Position numbers and translations under genes: made by a program. The notes beneath the pieces were generated by a model. The model made no database searches. It was given only the letters and a program-made list of their open reading frames with translations, and was not told the origin of the DNA. Source: Neoechinorhynchus agilis (taxonomy: Eukaryota > Acanthocephala). Taken from it: 64,000 nt of DNA. Below are positions 21,292-32,179 of the stretch, piece by piece. The stretch spans positions 11,346,001 to 11,410,000 of the forward strand of contig CM121342.1 in assembly GCA_051530055.1 (NCBI GenBank), read 5' to 3'. How positions within the stretch are numbered: position 1 is the stretch's first letter; each line of letters opens with the position of its first letter.

Positions 21292-22011
21292 CGAACCTCT
21301 CAGAAAATGTTCTGTACTTTATGTAACGGTCACTTAAAAATCTAGCATTTTCTCGAGTGCGAAACGAACAATAGAATTCTAGTTTCTGGTCTAATTTCAA
21401 CAAGATTATAGAAGTCAATTTATCCTTTTGATCCTCGATACACAAATTGGTGAAGTTGTTTTTCCTTAATCATTCAAAGAACGTCCGCGAGTAGACAACC
21501 AACTGGTTATATCGAACCCAGTTGGTTGCTCACTAGGCACTCAATAGAACTTATTTTTCTCATACAACATATTCTTAATTCCATTTATTTCAAATTAAAA
21601 GAACGTTGGGTTGCATGGTACTTTACGAAATCAAAATAATGAATTTGCCAAAGTCCACATTTAAGATAATTATCGATTGGTAAATGCACTACATTCCTAA
21701 ATTGTGGCAAATCTAATGAGTCACTCTTAATCAAAACAGAGAAGTCTCATTCCATAAACGCAATGTTCGATATTCAAAGATAAAGTTGACATTTGACCGA
21801 TTTCTCGGCTGAAATATGCTCAACAATTTTTTTTATGGTCTTATTGAATTTTATTTATCTTATTTACCAATACCCGTTTGAGCGACTGAACGTATACATA
21901 ATTGCGTTCATATGATATATTAAAGCTTTTTTGAAGAAAAAAGGACGAACACATTGCAACGGATATGTCGATATTTTTCTTGCAAATAAAGTTGAAACTT
22001 CGCACGCGTTC

Positions 22012-23664
22012 TTACTTCCACAGTTTCTTCAGTGAAATGTTCTTGTCTGATTCTCTTTGCATCACCTAAACTCAGGCAAAACATTAAAGAAATTCTACAA
22101 AAAGAAGAGACCTTTGTGACTGCAAGTTCAAAATCCTCTTGAGTAACATGAACTCTTCTTTCCCTCAATGCATACATTCCTGCCTCCGTGCATACGCCTT
22201 TGACCTCCGCGCCGGACGCGCCTGGCATAAGTTCCGCGATTTTCTTCAGGTTGATTCCTCGGGTAAGATTCATTCTTTTTGAGTGAATTCTCAGGATTTC
22301 GGCCCGAGCAGCTTCATTTGGAACGGGAAACTCGATTTTTCGGTCAATTCTACCGGGTCGCAAAAGTGCAGGATCGAGGATATCGATTCGGTTGGTTGCC
22401 ATGATCACTTTTATGTTTTGTTTTGGTTCAAACCCATCGAGTTGATTAAGAAGTTCAAGCATTGTTCTTTGCACTTCACTGTCTCCTCCTGAATGGCTCT
22501 CGATTCTAGTTGAACCAATCGAATCAATCTCGTCCATGAATATAATAGAAGGAGCGTGCTCTCGTGCCATAACGAATAACTCACGAACCATTCGGCTTCC
22601 TTCACCAATGAACTTTTGAACTAATTCGGATCCTGACACACGGATAAATGTGCAATCCGTGTGATGAGCTACTGCACGAGCCAAAAGTGTTTTCCCCGTG
22701 CCGGGTGGTCCATACAATAGAACACCCTGTACGAGTTGTCTTATTGAACGAAAAAACCCATTTAAATTTACCTTTGGTTGAGCTATTCCAAGTGACTCGA
22801 ACAATTCGGGGTGCTTTACGGGAAGTTCGATGACCTCCTTAATCTCCTTCACTTGTTTATCGAGACCGCCAATCATGTCGAACGTACTGTCGGGTACTTT
22901 CTCGACCATCATTAAGCTCACCAAAGGATCAACCTTAGTTTTCGTTTAATTATTAAGAATGACAGAACTTTTGAAACTCACCTTACTAGGAAGTACCTTG
23001 TGAAGCAGATATGATTCACTTTTAAGTGCAACTCGCGTATTGGGCGTGAGTTTGCCTACATCGATCGACCTGTCTACGTCCACAACATATTTTCCTTCAG
23101 GTTGAATCTATCAAGAAAAAAAGGTTAACAATAATGGGTTTTTTTCGCTTTTTAATGGATTCCTGCTATTCCGATTGATCTGTAGCAGCAACACTGCAAC
23201 GCACTGCATTTAAAAAACTTTATCCGCTGTGAAAGTTTAAATTTTTTGGTAAAATTCACATTTTCGACGGACCGATCGCTTTTAGTGATGATGGTTGTTT
23301 CTGACAATAAAGAAATTAACATTACCTTCACCAACACTTTTCGTTTATCTATTGGTTTAATAACTTCGCCTACATATGATCCGGATTCGTGCAGTAATTG
23401 AAGTTCCTCGCGCAATTTGCGAACTATTTTCAATATTGTGTACGAGATATATTGTCTCATGCCTACCTTTTGAATTTAGTTCGTCCCGTTGAGCTTCAAG
23501 ACGTCTTAGATTATGAGACCGTTCAATAAGTTCGTTCTTTAAACAATAATTAAAACTGCGAGTATATGACCGAAAACTCGTACCTGAAGTTGGTCGGCTC
23601 TGTGAGCGTAATATTCGTTGATTCCGTCCCGTTTTCCCTTTTTCAAAATTCCACTTCCGGTCAT
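22012..23664 (-). CDS. PSMC5: 26S proteasome ATPase Rpt6
   Basis: Seven exons could be placed on the minus strand: 23584-23664, 23467-23536, 23326-23423, 22982-23107, 22772-22933, 22112-22726 and 22012-22065. All introns are GT-AG; lengths are 47, 43, 218, 48, 45 and 46 nt. The spliced product has 401 residues against 406 in human. It has the N-terminal coiled coil ([17 protein letters not shown]), the OB region ([24 protein letters not shown]), Walker A (GPPGTGKT), Walker B ([11 protein letters not shown]), the arginine-finger helix ([14 protein letters not shown]) and the C-terminal ISLKKLWK tail. Rpt6 is one of six ATPases that unfold substrates for the 20S core. Two introns lie in frame, so an unspliced reading would look like a protein insertion. 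Confidence 0.96.
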
Positions 23665-23830
23665 TATCTTGAACAAAAAGGGCGAAAATGAATAATAAGC
23701 CAATTCAAACGAGCGAATTGAAATCTGGCTAAAGGAACAAAAACTGGCTTCATTAATGCAAGTGAAACCAGTAGTTTCGGTGTAAATTTAACATAGTTAG
23801 AAATTGAATAGGATGCAAATAAAAGATTTA

Positions 23831-24492
23831 CCTGTAACCGTAGCTTGCGGTTCTTGAGACCGATAGATTAAGTACAATGACCATTTGTGGCTTAATTTGT
23901 GCATCAAAAAGCGGTGCTTACAAAGACAAAATCCCTTAGAGAAGAAGTTTGGGAGAATCGAAAAAATTCATTTCATAAAACAAACGACATTCTTCAAATA
24001 CCTAACGAAGTTCAAACTACCTCCTGCTATTTCCCGTGCTTCGTCTTCTTCAATTGCATCTGCCTTACAGAGCACCACCTGACCTAACCCTCCTTCCAGT
24101 ACAGCTACGTATCCTTCAGGTTTTAGAAGCCTAAGAGCACCAACAAGTACATCATTTGACACGTAACCAGTTTCGAGCTTGGTCATGCGAACGGTACTTG
24201 TTTGCCCTTCGAACTCCGGTTTTATCAGAGCGAGAATCGCCTTTTTTACCGACTGTTTCGATGGCTTGTATATGGAGCTAAGCATTGTTTCTCGGTTTCG
24301 GATTCGATAATGTGCCGGAACGATGTCAGATGAAATAAGATCCAAAAGTCTGCAATAAGCACTCATCTGCCTTATAGAATCTTCATAGCGAGCATGTGAA
24401 GCGATTTCCTCAATCTCCTTTATGGCGCACTTGCTAGCATCAACGACACCTTTAAACGAGCGCCCAACATGACTAACAGGACCACCAAACAT
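23831..24492 (-). CDS. Unidentified protein, two exons
   Basis: Starting at the ATG complement at 24492 (MFGGPVSHVGRSFKGVVDAS), the frame runs to about 24022 (CKADAIEEDEAREIAGA) and continues through an intron of about 100 nt into an exon from about 23923 down to a stop at about 23831 (PLFDAQIKPQMVIVLNLSVS, then RTASYGYR). The splice keeps the frame. The protein is about 185 residues, mostly helical in look, with no membrane span or signal peptide. I do not recognise the family. The next frame upstream (24502-24905) is in the same register of the gene and may be part of it, but a stop lies between them. Confidence 0.5.
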
Positions 24493-24501
24493 AGCGGACA
24501 C

Positions 24502-24905
24502 TCAGATCATAAATGCCAATATTCCGATAAATTTGAATCCTTGAGCATCAGTATAAGCTTGGCTAATAATGCCATCGACTCCTCGAAGATGAGCTTCGTT
24601 CTCAGCACTTTCCAATTCATCACATGAAAAGTCTCTAAGAGTTGTAAGCTTAGCACCTATAATCATTTGGTTTTCATGCAATCCATATGGCATTGTGGCT
24701 TCTTGGAAACACGCGTAAACGAAATTGCCACGTAATGAGCAAATAAAAGGCATAACTGTATGTTCAATGTCCACTGAAATGTCCTTAAACTTTTTCCTCT
24801 TTGGCATTCGCAGAGGCTTTGCTAGTTCACCTTCTATGTGAATAGAATTTTCGATATATTTTTGCTCCACACAGTCGATCAAACAAATTTCAAAAGCATT
24901 TCGAC
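24502..24905 (-). CDS. Unidentified coding segment
   Basis: A minus-strand open frame of about 130 residues begins after an acceptor-like site near 24905 (RNAFEICLIDCVEQKYIENS) and ends GVDGIISQAYTDAQGFKFIG-ILAFMI before a stop at 24502. Codon use and lack of repeats look coding. It has no recognised motif. Just upstream, 24906-25380 holds no gene I can see. It is either the 5' part of the gene at 23831-24492 with an unresolved junction, or a separate small gene. Confidence 0.4.
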
Positions 24906-25410
24906 CTTAAAATGAATTTCAAATAAAAAACCAAAAGTCAGCAACGACAGCCATTTAAGAAATAAGGATAAGCGATAGAACAACTCTTTTTGGCGATCAT
25001 ATCTTTTGGTTCAGCTTTAAAAACTCAATCTGATCCCGAATTGTTTGGGCCCAATAAAAAAGTTGAGAGAAGTGACAACAACAAATTACTCTAACATTTT
25101 TAGACATTTTCTTGTGGTAGTTTTCCCACCGCGGATTTAAATTCAGTTAATATATTTTCTATATTTCGCGTCGTATAATTCCAACATTATCAAGGTTTAG
25201 AAACCTTGAAAGTATCTTGACCTCCGAAGATAATAATCCAAGACATTTTTAGATGTAATAAGCGTTTAAGAATTTTTAAAGAGTAAAACTAAATTTTTAA
25301 GTTATATTGTTGACGCAAGAAGCTATTTGGAAGTACTTATATTTGGGGTTCTGTATCTTAGAAAAAGTGCTCGAAAGATTTAAAACTTTCACGCTATAAC
25401 GTTTGTTCGA

Positions 25411-26454
25411 TCACCTGCTTAACTGCTTTATAGTTGTCTTAATATCATTATTATTCCTTTCCAGTTCCGGATAAATGCTTCCCAAAGACTTAACGACTTC
25501 ATCAACCATTTCATGCACAAATGGACGTTGTATATCGGCCTTAAATACATATTTAGCCTGTAGTAAACACCGTTCAATAAGTTTTCGGATTTGTGAACCT
25601 AACCCAAGAGGGCTAGGATAAAGTCCATCAGCCATCGCTATACAAACCGTCCTCAAATGATCACATATTATTTTCACGGCCACCTCATGATCTTTCGATA
25701 TGCTAAAAAGTTCCCGGATTTTTTTATTTAAACCTGAAAACACATCGGTACTAAATACGGAATCGACCTGAGTGACTATAGCGGTTAAACGCTCTAGCCC
25801 GAGACCGGTATCCACCATTGTCAAATGTTGACCAAGCTTACTTTTCTCGCCATTCTCCGAACGGAATTCATCGATAAGAACAATATTCCACAGTTCAACT
25901 GCTTCACCGTTCGCGTCCAAGTAGTCAAGTTCGGTGGACGATCCGCATGGGCCGGTATCGGCCATTTCCCAATACAAGCGATCATCTTCACTGACTTGAT
26001 TGACCCCAAGTTTTCTCCATTGGTCTCCAACTGATTTCAACCGGCTTGAATGGCGAGCACAAAGTCTTCGAATGTCCAATCGGAGTTCTTTAACTAAAAA
26101 ATCAACCGCGAAACTCATAGATTCATTTAGACGATCCTCGGTGGATTTGAGAGAATCATGTGACCACGTGCCTAACATTTCAAAGAACGTGAGATGAACA
26201 CGGGTTACTCCAACGTTGCTGAGGTCGTTGTGCCGTCCACCAAGTCGAATACATTTCTGACAGCAAGCTGATTGATTATAATCAAATCCCCGTGATCGGT
26301 GAAGAAGGTCTTCGCGGTATCGGAAAACGCCCGAATTGACAAAGTACGTCCCGGACGGATCGATCGATCGCGGTATCACCGAAATACTCTCCAAAACACG
26401 ATGCCCACGGCTAGAAGCGAAACTCAAAAAAGAACCACGTAAATGATTTTGCAT
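25411..26454 (-). CDS. Minimal alanyl-tRNA synthetase, probably mitochondrial
   Basis: The 347-residue protein starts at the ATG complement at 26454. It has the class II catalytic core of AlaRS: motif 1/2 region (GTYFVNSGVFRYREDLL; CQKCIRLGGRHNDLSNVG; LTFFEMLGTWSHDS), YWEMADTGPCGSSTELDY, ELWNIVLIDEF, and motif 3 (TMVDTGLGLERLT). This is followed by the helical tRNA-recognition part (VKIICDHLRTVCIAMADGLY; SQIRKLIERCLLQAKYVFKA). It stops at SIYPELERNNNDIK, just where the editing domain should begin. No editing (HxxxH/C) or C-Ala domain was found in the following 450 bp. The short tail could alternatively be read in another frame (NYKAVKQVIEQTL), but that also stops at once. Organellar use is inferred from its divergence and reduced form. 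Confidence 0.85.
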   Translation of the reverse strand: MQNHLRGSFLSFASSRGHRVLESISVIPRSIDPSGTYFVNSGVFRYREDLLHRSRGFDYNQSACCQKCIRLGGRHNDLSNVGVTRVHLTFFEMLGTWSHDSLKSTEDRLNESMSFAVDFLVKELRLDIRRLCARHSSRLKSVGDQWRKLGVNQVSEDDRLYWEMADTGPCGSSTELDYLDANGEAVELWNIVLIDEFRSENGEKSKLGQHLTMVDTGLGLERLTAIVTQVDSVFSTDVFSGLNKKIRELFSISKDHEVAVKIICDHLRTVCIAMADGLYPSPLGLGSQIRKLIERCLLQAKYVFKADIQRPFVHEMVDEVVKSLGSIYPELERNNNDIKTTIKQLSR

Positions 26455-27680
26455 CGATTTTGGATGAAGGAGAAAATCGATTTTGGAAAAGAGCGGGAGT
26501 GGGTTCTTTCGAACTCGACACGAAATTAATGTTTTTTTGGCCTAAAAATTTAAATGATTTATTGATTCCGACAAGATACAATCTTGTAATTCGAAAACCA
26601 TTTTATTGAATTTAATCATGATTGTTTTATTAAGAGACGGAAATTTTCAAGTGATCTATTGAGTCCGATTTATTAAAGCTTTTAAGTTATTGAATTTGCT
26701 ACGGTTATGCCCCAATATCGAATCCACCATCTAAAAAACGATCTAATTATTGCAAAATCACGTTGTTCCCAAAGTACACGCATTTTCCGGGTATTTTTTG
26801 TCAAAATCTTGTATTTTACCATTTCGCACCGTGCAAACTCCATTTAAACATTGATTTTGAAAAATTAAGGTGCAATTTTCGCGCAATGACGCAATCGTAA
26901 TTCTTCCCGATATATTGACGTTGATGACGACAGTCTTTCCAAGGAAAAGGTTGCGCATTTGGGATTTCGCAAAAAAATTTGGTAATTGTTGTCAAGTGGG
27001 AAGATTTAGTCCGTTTCAGAATTTGGGGAAATGTTTACTTATGGCCGAAAAAGTTAAATAAAATTTATCTTGTCTTCGAAATGTATAGGATTTGATGAAT
27101 TTTATTCAATTTTTTCGGTCACAGGCAAACACGATCAATTCAGTCTTCAAACACTTAGACATATTACAGAATATGTTCACGGTTTTCCTACTTTAAGATT
27201 TTCTTTTGGTTTAATTCAGACTTTGCGCTTGTTCTGTTCAATCAAAAGAAGTCAAAATCTTTAAAAAATTTATTATTTTGGTCGCTCGATCATCAACACC
27301 TGAGAAAATGATTCAATCAATCGATATTTATATATTGGACATGACGCTATCTCTCTCGGGTGTTGATGATCGACCGATCAAAATAAAACCATATCTAAAC
27401 AACACCCGAATGTAATCCTCAATAAAAAAATTGGCTACTTTGAACGTCTAACCTACTCAAGGATTTATTTAGTTTAAGCACAAAAAACTAAAATCCTCAT
27501 TATTCATGGCTATGAACCTTGCTCGTTTCACAAAAAGAGATTGTTCACTTTCGATTGTACATTCTCTAATGATGCAAATGGTCTTTGTGTGAATGTTTCC
27601 ACTGTTTACTACCGATTGCTCGATCGTATTATTATTGTTTTCATGGAACGATCGACGGAATATTCGTCTTATTTTTGCCA
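26455..27680. other. Intergenic stretch between AlaRS and GatA
   Basis: This is AT-rich DNA between divergently transcribed genes. A small foldback lies at 27275-27384. I see no other gene or repeat. Confidence 0.5.
27275..27384. repeat. Small foldback
   Basis: The left arm at 27275-27300 (ATTTTGGTCGCTCGATCATC...) and the right arm at 27359-27384 are reverse complements over 26 bp with two or three mismatches, around a spacer of about 58 bp. Confidence 0.75.
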
Positions 27681-28863
27681 ATGATCCGCTTTCAGATTGC
27701 CCGAATGAACTTTTTGATAGGCAAAGAAATTTCTGTTTCACTACCGAAACAGAGTGGTGCCTTAAAAGGTCTACGGTTTGTAGCTAAGGATAATTTCTGT
27801 TTAAAATCATCGAATCCTACCACTTGTGCCAGCCGTGTTCTGGTTGAACATAAACCGGTATACACAGCCACCGCAATCACCAACTTAATTCAGGCTGGGG
27901 CTGAACTTATTGGAAAATCCAATATGGACGAATTCGGTGCAGGTTCGCATTCTTCTACTGGCATATTCGGACCTGTTCTCTACGGAGAAAAGATGGAGTC
28001 ACCCGGAGGAAGTTCTGGAGGAAGCGCAGTTGCCGTAGCCACTAAATACTGCGACTTTGCTCTCGGATCAGACACTGGCGGAAGTACCCGTTTTCCTGCT
28101 GCTCGTATTGGTATTGTAGATCGTTAGCTGTGTTCAATGTCTGAGCAGGCTTCTATTTTTTTCCATATTATGAATCTCCTCTTTTTACAACTACAAGAAT
28201 TCTATGCTCTAAAAAGTGGTATTGCGTTTTTTATGCTCGATTTTAACCAAACGGAAACCATCACACATCTTTCGATCAATAGGTTTTAAACCCAGTTACG
28301 GACGGATAAATCGTCACGGCCTTATTGGTTTCGCTGACTCATTAGATACAGTCGGTATACTTGCTCGAGACTTAAAAACCGTTGACAATGTATTTAAAGT
28401 CTTGAAAGAACCCATTGATTGTGATTGGAAGTCGAATGTTCGGGTGATTGGTCCACCTTCAGAATGGGATGAATATTGTGATTTGGCTTTGGATGCTTAT
28501 ATCATAATATCCTGTGTTGAGATGGTTAGTTGTTTTAAACGCTATCATAGCCGCGATTTCGGTCCAGAGATTCAATCCAGACTTAAAAGTGGTCATGCGT
28601 TCTACTCCAACGGAAGTTATGTCCGAGCAATGAAAGTCCGAAACTTTTTGACTGAACGTCTAAACGCTCATATTGGCCCGAATGTAATGAAAATCGATGC
28701 TTTACTGGGGGATGAAATAACCTTCGATGAGAAGCGAGATGGATCCTACATGATCGCCAACCTGCTAGGATGTCCATCCATTTGTCTAAGAGGGCATCAG
28801 TACCTTTGCACTTTCAACAGAGATGATCATTTGCTCAAATACGCGAATGCAGTACTTTCATAG
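27681..28863 (+). CDS. QRSL1: Glutamyl-tRNA(Gln) amidotransferase subunit A, divergent
   Basis: Exons 27681-28110 and 28283-28863 give a 336-residue protein, much shorter than the usual 480 to 530. GatA releases ammonia from glutamine so that Glu-tRNA(Gln) can be amidated in the mitochondrion. The amidase signature is intact: catalytic Lys in FVAKDNFC, SPGGSSGGSAVAVA, and the cis-Ser and nucleophilic Ser in ALGSDTGGSTR. NMDEFGAGSHSSTGIFGP is also typical. Exon 2 starts GFKPSYGRINRHGLIGFADS and keeps VEMVSCFKRY and FGPEIQSR, but the later part is compressed. The canonical GT-AG splice gives PAARIGFKPSYGR, three residues short of the family; a perfect family match (GIVGFKP) would need a non-canonical donor. 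The start at 27681 is a choice; 27705 is possible. Confidence 0.85.
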
Positions 28864-29243
28864 TTCCATTCAGAGAAATATTTAAGCGTTCGCTTAAAAA
28901 GATCTGTGACATGGAACTGGCGATTGAACTCTGTAAAACTAGATTCATGCGTTCAACCTAAGAGTGAATGAGATTGTTTAGTTCCACCTCACGTAACAAA
29001 ACATTTTTCTCTCGATCTTATCGACGGAAATAACCATGTCATTGGTTTAAATTTTAAACCAAGTATTTTAAGGCTAGTAGTTGTGTTTGTGTGTTTTTCT
29101 TAGCTTAAGGGAAGAACGATAAATTAAATTTAAAAAACGGATCGAACTGAACTTAATCTTCTAACTTTAATTCGGTCGGACTTCAATGATATTAGGAATA
29201 TTCATATCAAGATCCTTCGGGATGGTAAATATTGAATGGTGAT

Positions 29244-29406
29244 GGTGAACATAATCCCCCGGTTAAAGATTCCTTCATTATTATGAAATATTTCGAAAGA
29301 GGAAACCTCACCTCATCAGTCATTGTTTTTTGTTGGAGGTGAGGTTTCCTCTTTCGAAATATTTCATAATAATAAAGGAATCTTTAACCGGGGCATTATG
29401 TTCACC
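29244..29406. repeat. Foldback element (family with 58381-58540)
   Basis: Two arms of about 72 bp, from GGTGAACATAAT at 29244 and ending at 29406, are near-perfect reverse complements around a spacer of about 20 bp. Arm words CCGGTTAAAGATTCCTT, ATGAAATATTTCG and GAGGAAACCTC recur, diverged, at 58381-58540. Confidence 0.9.
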
Positions 29407-29739
29407 CGACATTTTTTTCATGTTATCTCAGACTGCTTTGTAAATTTGAAAAGATTCTTGGCTTCGAAATACATTTTATTTTAGTTATTTAAAGTAAATA
29501 TTTATCTAATGTTTCGTCTTATTCAAGAAATTCAGTTATATATTTGAACATAATTTCCATCGAGTTCTAGATGAAGAGAATTATGTATTTAGTAATTTAA
29601 AATCTATCAAAGTTGAAGCGAATTTTAGTATTCTTATGCGTGGCTCAGTCGGTTGTATTTTGATCGATATGTATAAGATTATTCTTTTTAATATACACGG
29701 CTGAATAAGCTAATCCAGGCCAATGTATGGCACAGCTTG

Positions 29740-29995
29740 TACATTCCGTAGTGCGCTGAGGTGGTCGAGTGGACTAATGCTTCTGATCCCAGTTTGAGTC
29801 AACGAGTTCGAATCCGTTACCTCCGATGACACATAGCCAAAAGGGAACGAAATACTGCTGAAGGGAGTAAACTCACTGATGAGTCCTGCATCCTCCGGAG
29901 GTATCTGAGGATCCGGAGGGATTCTTTCAAACTATAACCTACGGTCCTGGGCATTGAGCGCATTCCAGCCCTTCCCAGACCGTCCATTCGCCGTG
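29740..29995 (+). repeat. tRNA-derived SINE, copy with head
   Basis: The head resembles a tRNA with an A box (GGTGGTCGAGTGGACTAATG at about 29760) and a B box (GAGTTCGAATCC at about 29807), as in Ser/Leu-type tRNAs. The body has CGAAATACTGCTGAAGGGAG, AACTCACTGATGAGTCC and CTGAGGATCCGGAGGGAT. After CAAACTATAACC comes a hairpin, ACGGTC(C)TGGG paired with CCCAGACCGT. The usual 3' tail (AAAATTATCAGCC) is missing; other repeat sequence follows. Confidence 0.85.
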
Positions 29996-30070
29996 TATGG
30001 TGAAAAAAGAATAATCTTACACATCGTCCATTCGCCGTGCATGGTGAAAAAAGAATAATCTTACACATAC
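29973..30070. repeat. Tandem duplication, about 2 x 45 bp
   Basis: The unit CGTCCATTCGCCGTG.ATGGTGAAAAAAGAATAATCTTACACAT occurs twice in a row with a single difference noted. Confidence 0.9.
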
Positions 30071-30104
30071 TTTTTCCTTCCATCCAATTGTTCCTTTAAG
30101 TGGA

Positions 30105-30232
30105 TGTGTATTCTCAATGGCGAATTGTAACACACTCAAGTTTTATTGAAATCAACCTTGCGAATTTTCAAAGCCTCACCCTCTTTCTCAAGCATTGTTT
30201 GCAAATTACAATTCGCCATTGAGAATGTACTT
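30105..30232. repeat. Foldback
   Basis: GTATTCTCAATGGCGAATTG near 30108 pairs with CAATTCGCCATTGAGAATGT near 30210-30230. Arms are about 24 bp. Confidence 0.85.
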
Positions 30233-30407
30233 CTTTATAGCGAATTATAATAATTGATTTATCTGATAATTTTCGGCCTTCGCGTAGGCCTTCAGTCTAT
30301 TGATTACTCGAATATTTAAAAACTTACAATCAATAGACTGAAGAAGGCCTACGTCAAGGCCGAAAATTATCAAATAAATCAATTATTATAATTCGCTATA
30401 AAAAAGT
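30233..30407. repeat. Foldback
   Basis: TTATAGCGAATTATAATAAT at about 30235 starts an arm of about 70 bp whose reverse complement ends at about 30405 (ATTATTATAATTCGCTATAA). Inner words are GATAATTTTCGGCCTT, GTAGGCCTTC and AGTCTATTGATT. It lies directly against the preceding foldback and shares the word GCGAATT. Confidence 0.9.
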
Positions 30408-30987
30408 AAATGATGAACATCTTACACATATCGATTTGAAGCGAATTGTTTTTTATTAGTGTTTTTTAGGTCAAATTTCGTTTGACAAAGAAAGGTTTGT
30501 CTTAAGATATTAATTTTGATTACGAACGATAAATTCTGTAAGTTCTACTTCGTGCGATTTGATGAATTGGTAAAATTATGCAAAAATGCCATTTTTTTAT
30601 GGTCATTATTTTTTAGTTTTACCGATTCTCGGCCAAATGTGCTTAATGTTCCCATTCTCATTGATTATTTAAGCACTACGGTTTTTATAGCCATCGACGC
30701 GAAAACTTGAGGTCAAAATCAAGAATATATTAAGTTGGATAGTTTTTTCTAAATTCCACAATGCATTTAAGAATCTAAACCTTTTTGTCTCGAGAATGTT
30801 CAGAAGGTTACAAATCTCGACCAATGTCAGACCATAAAAGAAAATACGGCAATTAAATTTTTAATTTTAGACTGTAATACGACCTAACCTCGTCTTCTAG
30901 AATTTCGAGTGAACTATGTTTTGCTTCCTTTTTGGATTTGAGTAAGAAAATCCTCTCTTGAAACTTCAGGCCACTTTCAGATACCCG

Positions 30988-31548
30988 ATGACGGATAGAG
31001 ACAACAACACTAAGCCGTGTTGGAACGACCCGCCACCCCTCAGCCAAATTCATCGTTCAAACTCGGTTCCTCGCCGTCTTACCATTTCACATCCATCAAT
31101 TCATCACCCATTAAGCCATGGCCATTACCAAAGTCATCACTCTTCATTGTTATCGTCCGGTTCAACGGCTGCTATATTTTATCAACCAAAACGAGATTAC
31201 ACACAAGAGCTTGATTCAATCTTAATTCAACTGAATCAGTGCGCAGATCGGTTAGGCCTCAAGGACACAGGCGCTTTCAAGCGCCTGTTTGACCTCATTC
31301 GAAATGGTGACCTCAAAGAGTCCACAATTACGGTTGATGGACTCTTACAGCTTGCTAGATTGATAACCTCAGGAAGCGTACACAATAATCCTTATTTGAT
31401 AAGACAACAACTTCAATCCGTTGTGATGTTACAATTCAGCGATCAGTCAACACAAGAAGCCATCTCGGCTTATGTACAGACTCTGGATACATTGCTCGAA
31501 CTAGCAACGAGCACTTTAACAGGCGTCAATGGAATGCGGCATTTATAA
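30988..31548 (+). CDS. SRA1: SRA1/Sec31-like protein (steroid receptor RNA activator protein family)
   Basis: A 186-residue single-exon protein starts at the ATG at 30988. Near the N-terminus it has PCWNDPPPLSQ, the WNDPP motif typical of SRA1 proteins. A His/Ser-rich linker follows, then a C-terminal helical domain (DYTQELDSILIQLNQCADRL, KDTGAFKRLFDLIRNGDL, ISAYVQTLDTLLELATSTL) that fits the five-helix SRA1 domain, related to a region of Sec31 and PRP18. SRA1 proteins act as transcription co-regulators; the molecular role outside vertebrates is poorly known. Family length is 190 to 240, so this is slightly short. Confidence 0.72.
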   Translation: MTDRDNNTKPCWNDPPPLSQIHRSNSVPRRLTISHPSIHHPLSHGHYQSHHSSLLSSGSTAAIFYQPKRDYTQELDSILIQLNQCADRLGLKDTGAFKRLFDLIRNGDLKESTITVDGLLQLARLITSGSVHNNPYLIRQQLQSVVMLQFSDQSTQEAISAYVQTLDTLLELATSTLTGVNGMRHL

Positions 31549-32179
31549 TAAATTAGTTATTGTAAAAAATTAAAAACTTTAGATAGTTGGCGGCATAATT
31601 TATATACATCCAAGGAATTCATAGAAGTTTCGATGTTAACGGGCGACTAATCATTTTCAAAAACATCGCTTAAAAATTCTGCGGTGCTTAGTCGAAATTC
31701 ACCAATTATCTCAATGGTGAGAGCATGGAAAATGTAGAGCGACTGATCGATGCATTTGTACTTCTTCCTTTTTCGCCAGTTCGCCGGCTGCTGAAACTAC
31801 AAGGGACATGTCGATCTTAGCAATCGTATTCGGGTAAGTGAAGAGAAGACGGTCTCTATCCCACGAAACTGTTGATACGCCGTCTTTTTCCGTCATCTTT
31901 GCTTAGACTGACCGGTTCGAGGAGATATCGAATTCCGTTGCCAATGCCTTACCGATTACAGCATTTAGTATGCTGTGTCGATTGTACGTGGCTATCGTTT
32001 TGGGGCAATAGAGTCCATGGTTTAAAGTGCTGTCCGTCTTGGCGCCGCACTTGGAAGTCGCCAGGATTGAGCAAATCACAAATAAGCGTAGTGCCGAAGC
32101 GAAACATCCATTTTAGTACCAATCGACGGGGTCGGCCGATTCTTACAAAAATAACAGGACCAATTGCCCAACGGTACAT
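31549..32179. other. No gene recognised
   Basis: Two antiparallel open frames around 31711-32216 have no known motif. The 3' LINE tail begins at about 32180. Confidence 0.4.

Larger units (their letters stand above)
28864..30987. other. Repeat-rich intergenic stretch
   Basis: No gene is seen between GatA and SRA1. The interval holds four inverted or tandem repeats and one SINE, listed separately (29244-29406, 29740-29995, 29973-30070, 30105-30232, 30233-30407). The remaining 30410-30980 shows nothing recognisable. Confidence 0.6.

Noticed and set aside
22727-22771. A 15-residue insertion in Rpt6 before the Walker A motif
   Set aside because: It is a 45-nt in-frame GT-AG intron; removal restores the exact family sequence.
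29750-29830. Possible functional tRNA gene at the SINE head
   Set aside because: A and B boxes are present but the acceptor and anticodon stems are not supported and the SINE body follows at once.
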